A stretch of DNA of 64,000 nucleotides from CAZYFH01 sp964646815 (GTDB lineage: Bacteria; Acidobacteriota; Vicinamibacteria; Vicinamibacterales; UBA8438). Under the pieces are notes generated by a model. That model searched no databases and was not told the origin of the DNA. It saw only the letters and a program-made list of their open reading frames with translations. The stretch is from NCBI GenBank assembly GCA_964646815.1, contig CAZYFH010000016.1, forward strand, positions 1 through 64,000, written 5' to 3'. Shown one piece after another: positions 54,069 through 62,598 of this stretch (positions within the stretch are counted from its first letter, which is position 1; each line of letters begins with the position of its first letter). The position numbers and the translations under genes are program-made.

Positions 54069-55367
54069 CTACCGCTCGAACTTCATCGATTCGGCCACAT
54101 CGATCGTCGCCGCCCGCATAGCAGGATAGATGGAGGCGACGGTACCGATCAGAATGATCCACCCCGCTGACTGGAACAACCTCGACGTCCGGAACTGCGG
54201 GTAGATGACCGGATCGATCGCCACGCCAGAGAACTGCATGTTTTCCAGGCCTCCAACGACCTGCGAGAGGTCGAGGCCGTCGCCCATGGTGAACCAGATG
54301 ACGACGACACCGAGCCCTACGCCGACGAGTCCGCTCACAACCGTCAGGAGCAGCCCCTCGACCAGCACCACGGCACCGGTCTGTCGCGGCGTCAGACCGA
54401 GTGCCTGGAGCACACCAAATTCCCGATTGCGGTGGAGCACCGACATCAGCACCGTATTGACGATACTGAAGCCGATGATGACGAAAAGGACAACGAAGAT
54501 GAGGTAGGCGCCCCACTCGTCGACCAGGACCGCGTCGCGAAGCGCCGGCATCGCCTCGCGCCACCCCGTGACGGTCGCGTCACCGCTCGCGATCGGCTCA
54601 GCGAGAGCCTGACGCAGATCGCGCAGGATCGCCGGCACCGCCGTGCTCACGTCGACCATTAGTCCGACGCTGGTGACATCGTGGCCCGCGTCGAGCCATT
54701 CGCCGGCTGTCTCGATCGGTATGTGGATCACGTTGTTGTCGAGCTCTGAGACGCCGCTCTGAAAGATCCCGACGACACGCACAAGCTGCCCGGCGACCTC
54801 TTTCTTCGCGTCCTGCGCCGTCAGGACGAGGCGCGAGCCGAGGCGCAGCTCCAGGCTGTCGACAAGCCCCGCACCGACGTAGGCGGCCAGCCGATCGTCC
54901 GTCGCAAGGTAGCGACCCTCGACGCACTGCTCGTCGAGGGAACTGAGCGCGGCTTCGGCGACGGGGTCGACGCCGAGGATCTGCGCTGGTCGCGCCCCTG
55001 CCGCGGAGCTCGCAAGTCCGCTGACGGTGAGCCGCGTGAACACGGAGGTGACGCGCTCGGCGATCTCCGGCGATTCGAGCACCGCCATCACCGCCGGGCG
55101 CGCGTTCGCCGGCAGACGGTCCTCGATCTGCCGACTGAGCCGAAACTCGGGGTGCTCAATCGTCACGTGGCCGCTTCCCGTTCGCACTCCGGAATCGATC
55201 CATTGCTCGTGTGTGCCGTCCCCCAGGATGAGTGCAAAGATAAGCACCGCGCCGCCGATCGTGAGTGAAACGGACGTCAACACGGTACGTCGCACGTTGC
55301 GGCGAAGACTGCGCAGCGCGAGGGTCACGATGACGCCGACGTGCATCGAGGGCCGCCGCTGTGCCAT
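54069..55367 (-). CDS. FtsX-like ABC permease (first LolC/E-like subunit)
   Basis: 432 residues. One transmembrane helix lies near the start (VRRTVLTSVSLTIGGAVLIFALIL). A large periplasmic MacB-PCD-like domain (about 50-285) comes next, with PAQILGVDPVAEAALSSLDEQCVEGRYL. Three C-terminal helices typical of the FtsX domain follow (IFVVLFVIIGFSIVNTVLMSV, the coupling segment HRNREFGVLQALGLTPRQTGAVVLVEGLLL, and VGLGVVVIWF). Topology and domain order match LolC/LolE and MacB permeases, in which the periplasmic domain hands cargo to a carrier such as LolA. Sits 15 bp after the other permease; the two probably form a heterodimer on the ATPase. Confidence 0.93.
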   Translation of the reverse strand: MAQRRPSMHVGVIVTLALRSLRRNVRRTVLTSVSLTIGGAVLIFALILGDGTHEQWIDSGVRTGSGHVTIEHPEFRLSRQIEDRLPANARPAVMAVLESPEIAERVTSVFTRLTVSGLASSAAGARPAQILGVDPVAEAALSSLDEQCVEGRYLATDDRLAAYVGAGLVDSLELRLGSRLVLTAQDAKKEVAGQLVRVVGIFQSGVSELDNNVIHIPIETAGEWLDAGHDVTSVGLMVDVSTAVPAILRDLRQALAEPIASGDATVTGWREAMPALRDAVLVDEWGAYLIFVVLFVIIGFSIVNTVLMSVLHRNREFGVLQALGLTPRQTGAVVLVEGLLLTVVSGLVGVGLGVVVIWFTMGDGLDLSQVVGGLENMQFSGVAIDPVIYPQFRTSRLFQSAGWIILIGTVASIYPAMRAATIDVAESMKFER

Positions 55368-55382
55368 TGGCTTATGCGCTCC

Positions 55383-56642
55383 TTACACGCCAGACAGGGT
55401 GTCGGCAGGCGGCACGCGCGCCGCCCGGGCCGCCGGATACAGCGCCGCTACGAGGGCCGTCGCGACCAGCACGACCGCGCCCCAGACCCAGATCGCCATG
55501 TTCCACTCGACGCGGAGCACGGGACGTATCAGCGCGCCGTTCATCGAGAGATCGCCGTAGAGCGAGCTCAGATCGGGCGGGGCGACGTTCCACCAGAACA
55601 TCAGCGGCAAGCTGATCACCAACCCGAAGATCAAGGCGACACCGCCCATCGCTGCCGCTTCGTAAAGGACTGTCCACACGATTGCGCGCGGCCTGGCACC
55701 GAGTGCCAGCATGACGGCGATCTCACGCCGACGCTCGTACGTCGACATCAGCATCGTGTTGGCCACGCCAAAGATGGCGATACCGAAGACGATCACAAAG
55801 ATGATGTAGTAGAAGGACTCCGTGAGGACGACGAAGTCCAAGATCACCGGGTTCAACTCGGTCCAGGACGCCACCTCGAGACCGAGGTCCCGAGACGCCT
55901 GCGTCGAGCCGAGGCGAACTGCGGTGTCATCGGCCACCCATGGATCGGCGGTCGCCACGGCGATCTCGTGAATCCTGCCGGCGTCGAGCGTGATCAGCGC
56001 CTGGAGATCCGCGAGCGGCATCACCGCTTGCGCCGCGTCGAGCTCGACGATCCCCGTGCGAAAAATCGCCGCGACGTTGTAGAGGTCGTTTCCCATCGAC
56101 CCGTCTGCCCCCGGCGCCACCACGACCAATTCATCGCCAACACCGACTTCGAGCTGACGCGCCATCTCGACCCCGACCGCCACTTCGTTGCGACCCGGTT
56201 CTGGCATCCGGCCGTCGACCAGATCGTCGAGGAATCGACTGAGGCTCCGCTCGCGTGCGGGGTCGATGCCCATCAGGATGCCGGCGGAGGTCGACTCGCC
56301 GGAGCTGACGAGGCCGCCGGCATAGACGCGGGGTGCCGCGGCAACCACCCCGGCATCGGACCCGATCCAATTTAGCAACCCCTCGACGTCGGCACCGTCA
56401 CGCCCGCCGATGGTGTCGTAGAGGCCCCGCTCGGGTCGGTATTCGTCATCGTGAATCTCAATCTGCCCGCTCACGAGGCCGGTCGCATTCTCCACCATCT
56501 CGGCGAGCAGACCTTCGGTCCAGCCGATCATGAAGACCACCGCAAAGTACCCGACGGCCAGTCCGAGCGCGGTCAGCACCGTCCGCTTGCGGTGCCGGCC
56601 GAGATTACGCCAGCCGATGCGTGGCCAGGGGTTCTCAGACAC
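55383..56642 (-). CDS. FtsX-like ABC permease (second LolC/E-like subunit)
   Basis: 419 residues, same topology as the neighbouring permease: one N-terminal helix (KRTVLTALGLAVGYFAVVFMIGW), a periplasmic domain with GQIEIHDDEYRPERGLYD and VYAGGLVSSGESTSAGILMGIDP, and three C-terminal helices (FYYIIFVIVFGIAIFGVANTMLMS, a YERRREIAVMLALGARPRAIVWTVLYEA coupling segment, and WNMAIWVWGAVVLVATALVAAL) ending AARAARVPPADTLSGV. That ending is typical of permeases whose C-terminus contacts the membrane. Starts 12 bp after the LolA-like gene. A complete inner-membrane LolCDE-like complex would need this protein, its paralogue and the ATPase. Confidence 0.93.
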   Translation of the reverse strand: MSENPWPRIGWRNLGRHRKRTVLTALGLAVGYFAVVFMIGWTEGLLAEMVENATGLVSGQIEIHDDEYRPERGLYDTIGGRDGADVEGLLNWIGSDAGVVAAAPRVYAGGLVSSGESTSAGILMGIDPARERSLSRFLDDLVDGRMPEPGRNEVAVGVEMARQLEVGVGDELVVVAPGADGSMGNDLYNVAAIFRTGIVELDAAQAVMPLADLQALITLDAGRIHEIAVATADPWVADDTAVRLGSTQASRDLGLEVASWTELNPVILDFVVLTESFYYIIFVIVFGIAIFGVANTMLMSTYERRREIAVMLALGARPRAIVWTVLYEAAAMGGVALIFGLVISLPLMFWWNVAPPDLSSLYGDLSMNGALIRPVLRVEWNMAIWVWGAVVLVATALVAALYPAARAARVPPADTLSGV

Positions 56643-56654
56643 TCTGGTCTCCTG

Positions 56655-57428
56655 TCAGCGCCGGCTCTGAAGCCTGCGCAGGGAGAAGAACGACTCGTCG
56701 ATGTCGACGTCGAACGCCATCTCACCGTAGCGCATCGTCGTGCGCTCATCCGGCTTGTCGGCAGGCCGCATGTTCATCAGCCTCGGCATCATGCGGCCGC
56801 CGATGTTCTCGTACTCGCTGAACTGCATCGAGCGGGCCAACTCGCCGTCCTCGTCGTAGTAGAGGACGCTGGCGGGAAGCGTGTCCGCTTGGCGAACGGT
56901 GTATTCGATACGTCCCCAGACAACGGCTGCATCGAACTTGGGCGTCAGCGTGATCTCCCACACGCGCGCGCTGTCGCGTTCGCCGTCGAACGTCAGCTCG
57001 ATGTCGTAGTCGTCGACCAGCCGGCTTTCCTGAATGAGATCGTCGTTCGTGAAATGCGAGCCCATCCAGGAGCCGCCCATCATCGCTGCGGGCAGCTTGA
57101 TGGTCCGGTCGACCTTGGGGAGGTAGTTCCAGATGTCATCGTCCGCCATCAGCGTCGCGGTGCCAGCCTCCTTAGCGGGCGCGAGAATCCGGATCAGCGA
57201 ATGGTCCTCGCCGAGTGACCACGACTCGATCGTCATCTCGCGCGACCAGTGTTCGGTCACCACCTCCATCGTCGCGGTGCCATGACTTGATTCGCCGCGA
57301 TACATGTCCTGGACCCGGTTGATGATTTCGAGTGGATCCGGCTGCGCCTGCGCCGAGCCGGCCGTCGCCAGGCATACGAGCGCGGCGAGCAAAGCGACCT
57401 TGCCCGTCATACAACTGCACCAAGCCAT
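56655..57428 (-). CDS. LolA-like outer-membrane lipoprotein-sorting protein
   Basis: 257 residues from the ATG at 57428, which has AAGGGGAAC ahead; an ATG at 57410 is also possible. A signal peptide ends near SAQAQ. The mature part is the LolA/LolB-fold lipoprotein-sorting family: DPLEIINRVQDMYRGESSHGTATMEV, TIESWSLGEDHSLIRILAPAKEAGTATLMADDDIWNYLPKVDRTIKLPA, GSHFTNDDLIQESRLVDDYDI and a C-terminal MNMRPADKPDERTTMRYGEM. These folds bind lipid chains in a hydrophobic groove. Together with the two FtsX permeases and ATPase it forms a dedicated extraction and carrier system. Its start overlaps the end of the TetR gene by 22 bp. Confidence 0.9.
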   Translation of the reverse strand: MAWCSCMTGKVALLAALVCLATAGSAQAQPDPLEIINRVQDMYRGESSHGTATMEVVTEHWSREMTIESWSLGEDHSLIRILAPAKEAGTATLMADDDIWNYLPKVDRTIKLPAAMMGGSWMGSHFTNDDLIQESRLVDDYDIELTFDGERDSARVWEITLTPKFDAAVVWGRIEYTVRQADTLPASVLYYDEDGELARSMQFSEYENIGGRMMPRLMNMRPADKPDERTTMRYGEMAFDVDIDESFFSLRRLQSRR

Positions 57429-58171
57429 CGTTGTTCCCCTTGTGTTTCGTGGTCACCGCCAGGAGCGGTTTCGTGTCGTGGCAAGTCAAACCACTCCCGC
57501 AATTCGGCCGCGTCGATCAGCACCAGCGACCCGATGGGCGCTCCCAACACGCGCTCGAGCGCATCGGCATAGGCGGCGACGGTATGCGTCATTAACGCCA
57601 TATCGGTCACGCTGGTCCTGGTCCGTGACTCGAGTATAAGACTGGCCATCGTGTCGTCGAGTTCGCGAAGGAGCGTAACAATCATCCGGCCCGCCTGGTC
57701 GGCGTAGCGCGTCGTGAACACGCCCTCCTTGATGCCCTGGCGGACGATCGTCACGAGCAGCGGCGCGATGCGCGCGGCCACCCCCGCGTACATCTTCTGA
57801 CGGACGATAGCGTTATCGTCCGACTGCCACACGGGTAACATCCCGAGCAGGAGCCGCTTGTTGTCCGTCTTGATCTGCAGGCCCACCAAGAAGAACCGCT
57901 GCAGCTTGTCCAGAGCGTGCAGGTCGGGATCGGCCGCGCAGCGAGCGAGGTGCGTCCCAACAGCATCAGTAATGCGATCGATGATCCCTTCGAGCAGCAT
58001 TTGTTTCGACTCGAAGTAGTGGTAGAGCGCGCCCTTGGATGTCCCGAGCTCGTTCAGGACATCCTGGACCGTCATCTGTTCATAGCCCTTGCCCTCGATC
58101 AGGGACTGGGCCACATTCAGGAACTCCTCGCGCCTCTTGGCGTGTGCCGCCTGGTCAATCGTTCGTGGCAT
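57407..58171 (-). CDS. TetR family transcriptional regulator
   Basis: 254 residues from the ATG at 58171 (GAGAAG ahead). The N-terminal helix-turn-helix domain is typical: RREEFLNVAQSLIEGKGYEQMTVQDVLNELGTSKGALYHYFESKQMLLEGIIDRI (recognition helix around SKGALYHYF). The C-terminal two thirds (about 60-230) form an all-helical ligand-binding domain with no recognisable ligand motif. It is the first gene of the transport operon, overlaps the LolA-like gene, and has an inverted repeat just upstream of its start, so it most likely represses its own operon until a hydrophobic effector binds. Confidence 0.92.
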   Translation of the reverse strand: MPRTIDQAAHAKRREEFLNVAQSLIEGKGYEQMTVQDVLNELGTSKGALYHYFESKQMLLEGIIDRITDAVGTHLARCAADPDLHALDKLQRFFLVGLQIKTDNKRLLLGMLPVWQSDDNAIVRQKMYAGVAARIAPLLVTIVRQGIKEGVFTTRYADQAGRMIVTLLRELDDTMASLILESRTRTSVTDMALMTHTVAAYADALERVLGAPIGSLVLIDAAELREWFDLPRHETAPGGDHETQGEQRWLGAVV

Positions 58172-58181
58172 GCCGCTTCTC

Positions 58182-58217
58182 AATAAATAGACCGACCGCC
58201 TGTTTATTATTAACAGG
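58182..58217 (-). promoter_or_regulatory. Candidate TetR operator
   Basis: Two overlapping inverted repeats stand 11-46 bp ahead of the TetR start. AATAAATAG (58182-58190) pairs with CTGTTTATT (58200-58208) with one mismatch; CCTGTT (58199-58204) pairs perfectly with AACAGG (58212-58217). The block is AT-rich in a GC-rich setting, as promoters and TetR sites often are. Function inferred from position and symmetry. Confidence 0.5.
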
Positions 58218-58319
58218 GGGGTAAGAACGACGTCAAGGACGCCCGACCCAGGCCCGCGAGGGGCAAAAGGCGCCGTCGAACCTGTACGGGGCCCTGAGTC
58301 GCCTGCTAGCATCACCGGC

Positions 58320-58646
58320 ATGGATCACCCGACCCCGATCGACCCCAGAGACCACGCCGCCTATTCGCCCGACAAGATGGGCAAGAGCACGATCTATCGC
58401 TCCGATCGGGTGATGGTCGGGCTCAACGCGTTCGAGCCGGGACAGGAGCACGCGTTGCACGCCCATCACGAGATGGACAAGCTCTATCAGGTCATCGAGG
58501 GCGAAGGGCTCTTCCTGCTCGAAGACACGAGCGTGCCGATGCAAGCGGGCGTCTTGCTGGTCGCCCCTTCCGGAGCGCCGCACGGCATCCGGAACACCGG
58601 CACCGGACGGCTACTCGTGCTGGCGATTCTCGCGCCGGCGCCATAG
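58320..58646 (+). CDS. Cupin domain protein
   Basis: 108 residues, one small beta-barrel. The two cupin motifs are visible: GQEHALHAHHEMDKLYQVIEGEGLF (motif 1, with HxH...E and a later acidic residue) and APHGIRNTG (motif 2, with His). Histidines at positions HAHH and PHG and a Glu could hold a metal. No signal peptide, so cytoplasmic. It is divergent from the TetR gene and followed 33 bp later by the selenoprotein gene, with which it may be co-transcribed. The substrate is not deducible; small single-domain cupins range from sensors to isomerases. Confidence 0.85.
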   Translation: MDHPTPIDPRDHAAYSPDKMGKSTIYRSDRVMVGLNAFEPGQEHALHAHHEMDKLYQVIEGEGLFLLEDTSVPMQAGVLLVAPSGAPHGIRNTGTGRLLVLAILAPAP

Positions 58647-58679
58647 AGCCGTGAGCCCCGCCGTGCTAGGATTCGCAAT

Positions 58680-59822
58680 ATGAGGCCCATCTTACTGGCC
58701 ATATGTGTCACGGTGACCATCATGATGCTCGGGGCAACAATCGAAGCGCAAGAACGCGATCCGATTGACGTCTCGGCGCTCGGTCCGCAGATCGGCGAGC
58801 GCGTGCCCGACTTCAGCCTCCCGGATCAGCACGGCAGGATCCAGACGCTCGAGTCGATCATGGGTGAGAACGGCGCGATGATCCTGTTTCACCGCTCGGC
58901 CGACTGGTGACCGTACTGCAAAGCGCAGCTCGTGGAGCTGCAAGACCGGTTTGACGAGCTCGAGGCGCAGGGCCTTGGTGCGGTCGCCATCAGCTACGAC
59001 CGCGAGGAAGTCCTAGCCGCGTTCGCGGAGCGGAAGGGCATCGCGACGCTCCCGCTACTCTCTGACGACGACTCAGCGGTCATCAGGGCATTCGGCATCT
59101 ACAACACCGTGGCCGAGGAAGGCGTCGGGCCGCGCGCGGACGATCCGGACGTCAAGGCCGACGTGGCACAGTACGTCTCGGTCTTTGGCGCCAACCCGAT
59201 GATCGTCGGCACCCCCTATCCGGGCACGTTCATCGTCGACCGTGAAGGGCGCGTCACGTCGCGCTTCTTCGAGGAGTTCTATCGCGAGCGCAACACCGCA
59301 GCGAACATCATGCTCAAGCTTGGCACGCCGGTGTCGCCGATCGCCGGCACCCAGGGCGAGACATCGCATCTCGCCATCAACGCGTACCAGAGCAACCCGG
59401 ACATCACGGTCGGCACCCGCTTCCACCTCGGCCTCGAAATCACACCGATGGCGGGCATGCACGTGTACGCGCCCGGGGCACACGAACTCGGATACCGCGT
59501 GATTCGACTCGAGCTGGACACGCCTGATTTCATCCGTCTGCTGCCGCTCCAGTACCCGGCATCCGACATCTACCACTTCGAGCCGCTCGACGAGCGGGTA
59601 CCCGTGTACCAGGACCGGTTCACGCTGGTGCAGGAAGTCGTTGTCGCGGCGTCTCCCGAGGCCGCGGAGGCGCTGGCCAACCTCGACGCGCTGACGCTGA
59701 CCGGCCGGCTCGACTATCAGGCGTGCGACGACCGGGTCTGCTTCGATCCGGCCTCGGTCCCGCTCACGTGGACGTTGACCGTGGAGCCACTCGACCGCCA
59801 GCGCGCAAGCCAGCCACGCTAG
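58680..59822 (+). CDS. Selenocysteine-containing redoxin fused to DsbD-alpha-like domain
   Basis: 380 residues if the in-frame TGA at 58908-58910 is read as selenocysteine (residue 77). A signal peptide (1-23, ending IEAQ) precedes an AhpC/TSA-type thioredoxin fold: VPDFSLPDQHG, then AMILFHRSADW-Sec-PYC, LVELQDRFDELEAQGLGAVAISYD and PGTFIVDREGRV. The Sec sits exactly where relatives have the first Cys of a CPYC active site; Cys80 remains, so the site is UxxC. Both sides of the TGA are in one frame and equally conserved in character. From about residue 225 a DsbD N-terminal-like domain follows, with its redox pair in YQACDDRVCFDP. Periplasmic thiol redox enzyme by inference. The alternative is a pseudogene with a nonsense mutation, less likely given the SECIS-like hairpin. 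Confidence 0.85.
58925..58941 (+). promoter_or_regulatory. Bacterial SECIS-like hairpin for Sec insertion
   Basis: GCAGCTC (58925-58931) pairs perfectly with GAGCTGC (58935-58941) around the loop GTG. The loop begins 21 bases after the TGA and has G as its first base. Known bacterial SECIS elements are stem-loops directly downstream of the UGA, with the apical loop about 16-37 bases away and a G among its first two bases; this fits. It lies inside the coding sequence, as expected. Confidence 0.75.
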
Positions 59823-59959
59823 GCTGCTCATGGGCCTGATTCCCGGAGTCGTCTGGGAAGCCACCCATGTGGCAGGCGTCGGCCCCTCGTCGCCGGCGCT
59901 GCGTCTGCACCGCGGAGCCACGGCACGGCCGCCCCTCGTTAAATCCGGAGGACTTCCAC

Positions 59960-62587
59960 ATGCCACGCTGGCTGACGCTCGTCGGGTTCATTGGACTGCT
60001 CGTCCTCGTGGCGGCACCCGGAGCAGCCCAACGGCTGCAACAGCCACCGGAACCCGATGACCAATCCGAGGCGAAGCAGGACGAGGAGACAGATCCCGCA
60101 GAGAGCCCGGGCGAGGACGAGTCACCCATCAAGCCCTATGCGGAGGTGATCACCGACGAGGCGGTCTCCGACGACGGGGTCTTCACGGTCCACCGCGTCA
60201 AGGAAAAGGTCTTCTACGAGATCCCGGTGGCCGAGCTCGACGTCGAGTTCCTTTGGGTGAGTCAGATCGCGCGCACGACCGCAGGTGTCGGTTTCGGCGG
60301 GCTACCGCTCGGCAACCGCGTGGTCCGCTGGCAACGCCGGGGGGATCGCATGCTACTGCGGAGCGTGTCATATCAGATCGTGGCCGACCCGGAGCGCCCG
60401 ATCGCGCAGGCGGTCGCCGCGGCCAACAACGACGCGATTCTCAAGGTGTTCGACATCGAGGCGGTCGGTGACGGCGGCGCACCCGTTGTCGACGTCACGT
60501 CGCTTTTCACGACCGAGGTGCCCGAGTTCAGCGCGCGCACGCAGTTGTCGGCGAGCGGCTTCGACCGACGACGGTCCTTCGTCGACTCGGTGCTCGCCTT
60601 CCCACGCAACGTCGAGGTCGAGGCGACGCACACGTATACCGCGCCGCTGCCCAGTCCGAGCGCGAGCCGAGCCCCGTCTATGCCGCGCCGGCGCGGCATG
60701 CGTCCCGGTAGCGCGAGCATCGTCGTCCACTACAGCATGGTCAAGCTGCCCGAAGAACCGATGCGTCCGAGGCTGTTCGACGAACGGGTTGGCTATTTCT
60801 CGGTCCGACAGCGCGACTATGGCCGCGACGAGCATCGCTCAACGGAGCGTCGCTATGTCACTCGGTGGCGCCTCGAGAAGCAGGACCCGTCAGCCGAGCT
60901 GTCGGACCCGGTCACGCCGATCGTGTACTGGATCGACGCCGCGACGCCCGCTAAGTGGGTCCCCTATCTGAAGGCGGGGGTCGAAAGTTGGCAGGAGGCC
61001 TTCGAGGAGGCGGGGTTCAGCAACGCCATCCTCGCCCGCGAGGCACCCACGCCAGCGGAGGACCCGGAGTTCAGCCCGGAGGACGCGCGCTATTCCGTGA
61101 TCCGGTGGCTCCCCTCGTCAGTGGAAAACGCGTACGGCCCGCACATCCACGACCCGCGCACCGGCGAAATTCTCGAATCCGACATCCAGTTCCACCACAA
61201 CGTCATGAACCTGGTGCGCAACTGGTACTTCGTGCAGGCCAGTCCGCTCGATCCGCGAGCACGCACCTTGCCCCTGCCGGACGAGCTAATGGGCGATCTG
61301 CTGCAATACGTCGCGGCGCACGAGGTGGGGCACACGCTCGGATTCCAGCACAACATGAAGGCAAGCTCGATGTACCCCGTCGACAACGTGCGCAACCCGC
61401 GTTGGGTCGAGACGATGGGCCACACACCGACGCTGATGGACTACGCACGCTTCAACTACGTCGCGCAGCCGGAGGACGGAATCGAGCCCGCGGATCTCAT
61501 TCCAAGAATCGGTCCCTACGACCGGTGGGCAACGATGTGGGGGTACACGCCGATCGCGAATGCCGCGACGCCGGATGACGAACTGGCGCAGCTCGACGAA
61601 TGGGCGCGCGCGCAGGATGACACCCCCTGGTACCGATTCACGACCGCCGACTCACGCGGTGCCGACCCGGGTGAGTTAACCGAGGCGGTCGGCGACGCCG
61701 ACGCGGTCGAGGCAACCGCCCTGGGACTGAAGAACCTAGAGCGGGTCGCCGATCGGCTCCTGGCCGCCACGTCGGAGGCGGGTCAGCCGTACGATCAGCT
61801 CGATGAGCTCTATGGCCGCCTGGTCGGCCAATGGGCTACCGAGATGAACCACGTCGCGGCGGTCGTGGGTGGTGTCGACTCACAGCAGAAGCACGGCGGG
61901 CAGAACGGCGTGCGTTTTGTCATGATCGACAAGGCGCGGCAGGCGGAGGCGGTGGCGTTTCTCAACGCACACGCGTTCCAGACACCGGCGTTCCTCATTG
62001 ACCCAGACGTGTTGCGCCGCATCGAGGCGACGGGCGTGCTCGAACGGATCGCGTCAGCGCAGGGGCGCGTGCTTGGCAGTCTGCTCAGCTCGTCGCGTAT
62101 GGCTCGGCTCGTCGAACAACAGGCGCTCGACGGCGAGGCTGCCTATGCGCCGACTGAGTTCCTCGCGAGCCTGCGGCAGGGTATCTGGCGCGAGCTAAGC
62201 GCCGGAACGGTGACGATCGACGCCTATCGGCGCAACCTCCAGCGGCTCCATCTGTCGACGATGAATCGCAAGCTGACCAGGCAGGGGCGGGGCGACGAGC
62301 GGGCGTTCATCCGCGGCGAGCTGCGCTCGATCGACGGCATGCTCGACGGCGCATTGGCGCGGACGGGCGACCGAGAGACGGAGCTGCACCTGGAAGATGC
62401 GCGCGACCAGATCGCCCGCGCGCTCGACCCGAGGTTCGTCGCCGCGGCGTCGCGCGCCGGCATCGTGGGGCTCGCGGAGCGGATCGGGCCTCCGGATCCG
62501 TCGGACTCGCGGGCACTGCTCGATTGCTGGATTGACTACTCAATCGCGCGTGTACCGGAATTCGCGTCGAACTGGTGGGATCGGTGA
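59960..62587 (+). CDS. Exported zinc-dependent metalloprotease (DUF5117/DUF4953 type)
   Basis: 875 residues from the ATG at 59960, with CCGGAGGAC ahead. A signal peptide ends AAPGAAQ (residue 24). An acidic, probably disordered segment (EPDDQSEAKQDEETDPAESPGEDESP in part) is followed by a DUF5117-like beta domain (YEIPVAELDVEFLWVSQIARTTAGVGFGG, NRVVRW). The protease domain contains HEVGHTLGFQH at residues 454-464, the complete HExxHxxGxxH zinc site of metzincins, followed by a Met-containing segment (SSMYP...MDYARFNYVAQPED) as in the Met-turn. The C-terminal helical DUF4953 region ends the protein. Probably a periplasmic or surface protease. Starts 137 bp after the selenoprotein gene. Confidence 0.9.
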   Translation: MPRWLTLVGFIGLLVLVAAPGAAQRLQQPPEPDDQSEAKQDEETDPAESPGEDESPIKPYAEVITDEAVSDDGVFTVHRVKEKVFYEIPVAELDVEFLWVSQIARTTAGVGFGGLPLGNRVVRWQRRGDRMLLRSVSYQIVADPERPIAQAVAAANNDAILKVFDIEAVGDGGAPVVDVTSLFTTEVPEFSARTQLSASGFDRRRSFVDSVLAFPRNVEVEATHTYTAPLPSPSASRAPSMPRRRGMRPGSASIVVHYSMVKLPEEPMRPRLFDERVGYFSVRQRDYGRDEHRSTERRYVTRWRLEKQDPSAELSDPVTPIVYWIDAATPAKWVPYLKAGVESWQEAFEEAGFSNAILAREAPTPAEDPEFSPEDARYSVIRWLPSSVENAYGPHIHDPRTGEILESDIQFHHNVMNLVRNWYFVQASPLDPRARTLPLPDELMGDLLQYVAAHEVGHTLGFQHNMKASSMYPVDNVRNPRWVETMGHTPTLMDYARFNYVAQPEDGIEPADLIPRIGPYDRWATMWGYTPIANAATPDDELAQLDEWARAQDDTPWYRFTTADSRGADPGELTEAVGDADAVEATALGLKNLERVADRLLAATSEAGQPYDQLDELYGRLVGQWATEMNHVAAVVGGVDSQQKHGGQNGVRFVMIDKARQAEAVAFLNAHAFQTPAFLIDPDVLRRIEATGVLERIASAQGRVLGSLLSSSRMARLVEQQALDGEAAYAPTEFLASLRQGIWRELSAGTVTIDAYRRNLQRLHLSTMNRKLTRQGRGDERAFIRGELRSIDGMLDGALARTGDRETELHLEDARDQIARALDPRFVAAASRAGIVGLAERIGPPDPSDSRALLDCWIDYSIARVPEFASNWWDR

Positions 62588-62598
62588 AGGAGGATCTG

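Noticed and set aside
58908..58910. Reading the TGA as a plain nonsense mutation in a redoxin pseudogene
   Set aside because: Its position at the catalytic cysteine, the conserved downstream frame and the SECIS-like hairpin together favour selenocysteine. The pseudogene alternative remains formally open until the Sec machinery is found.
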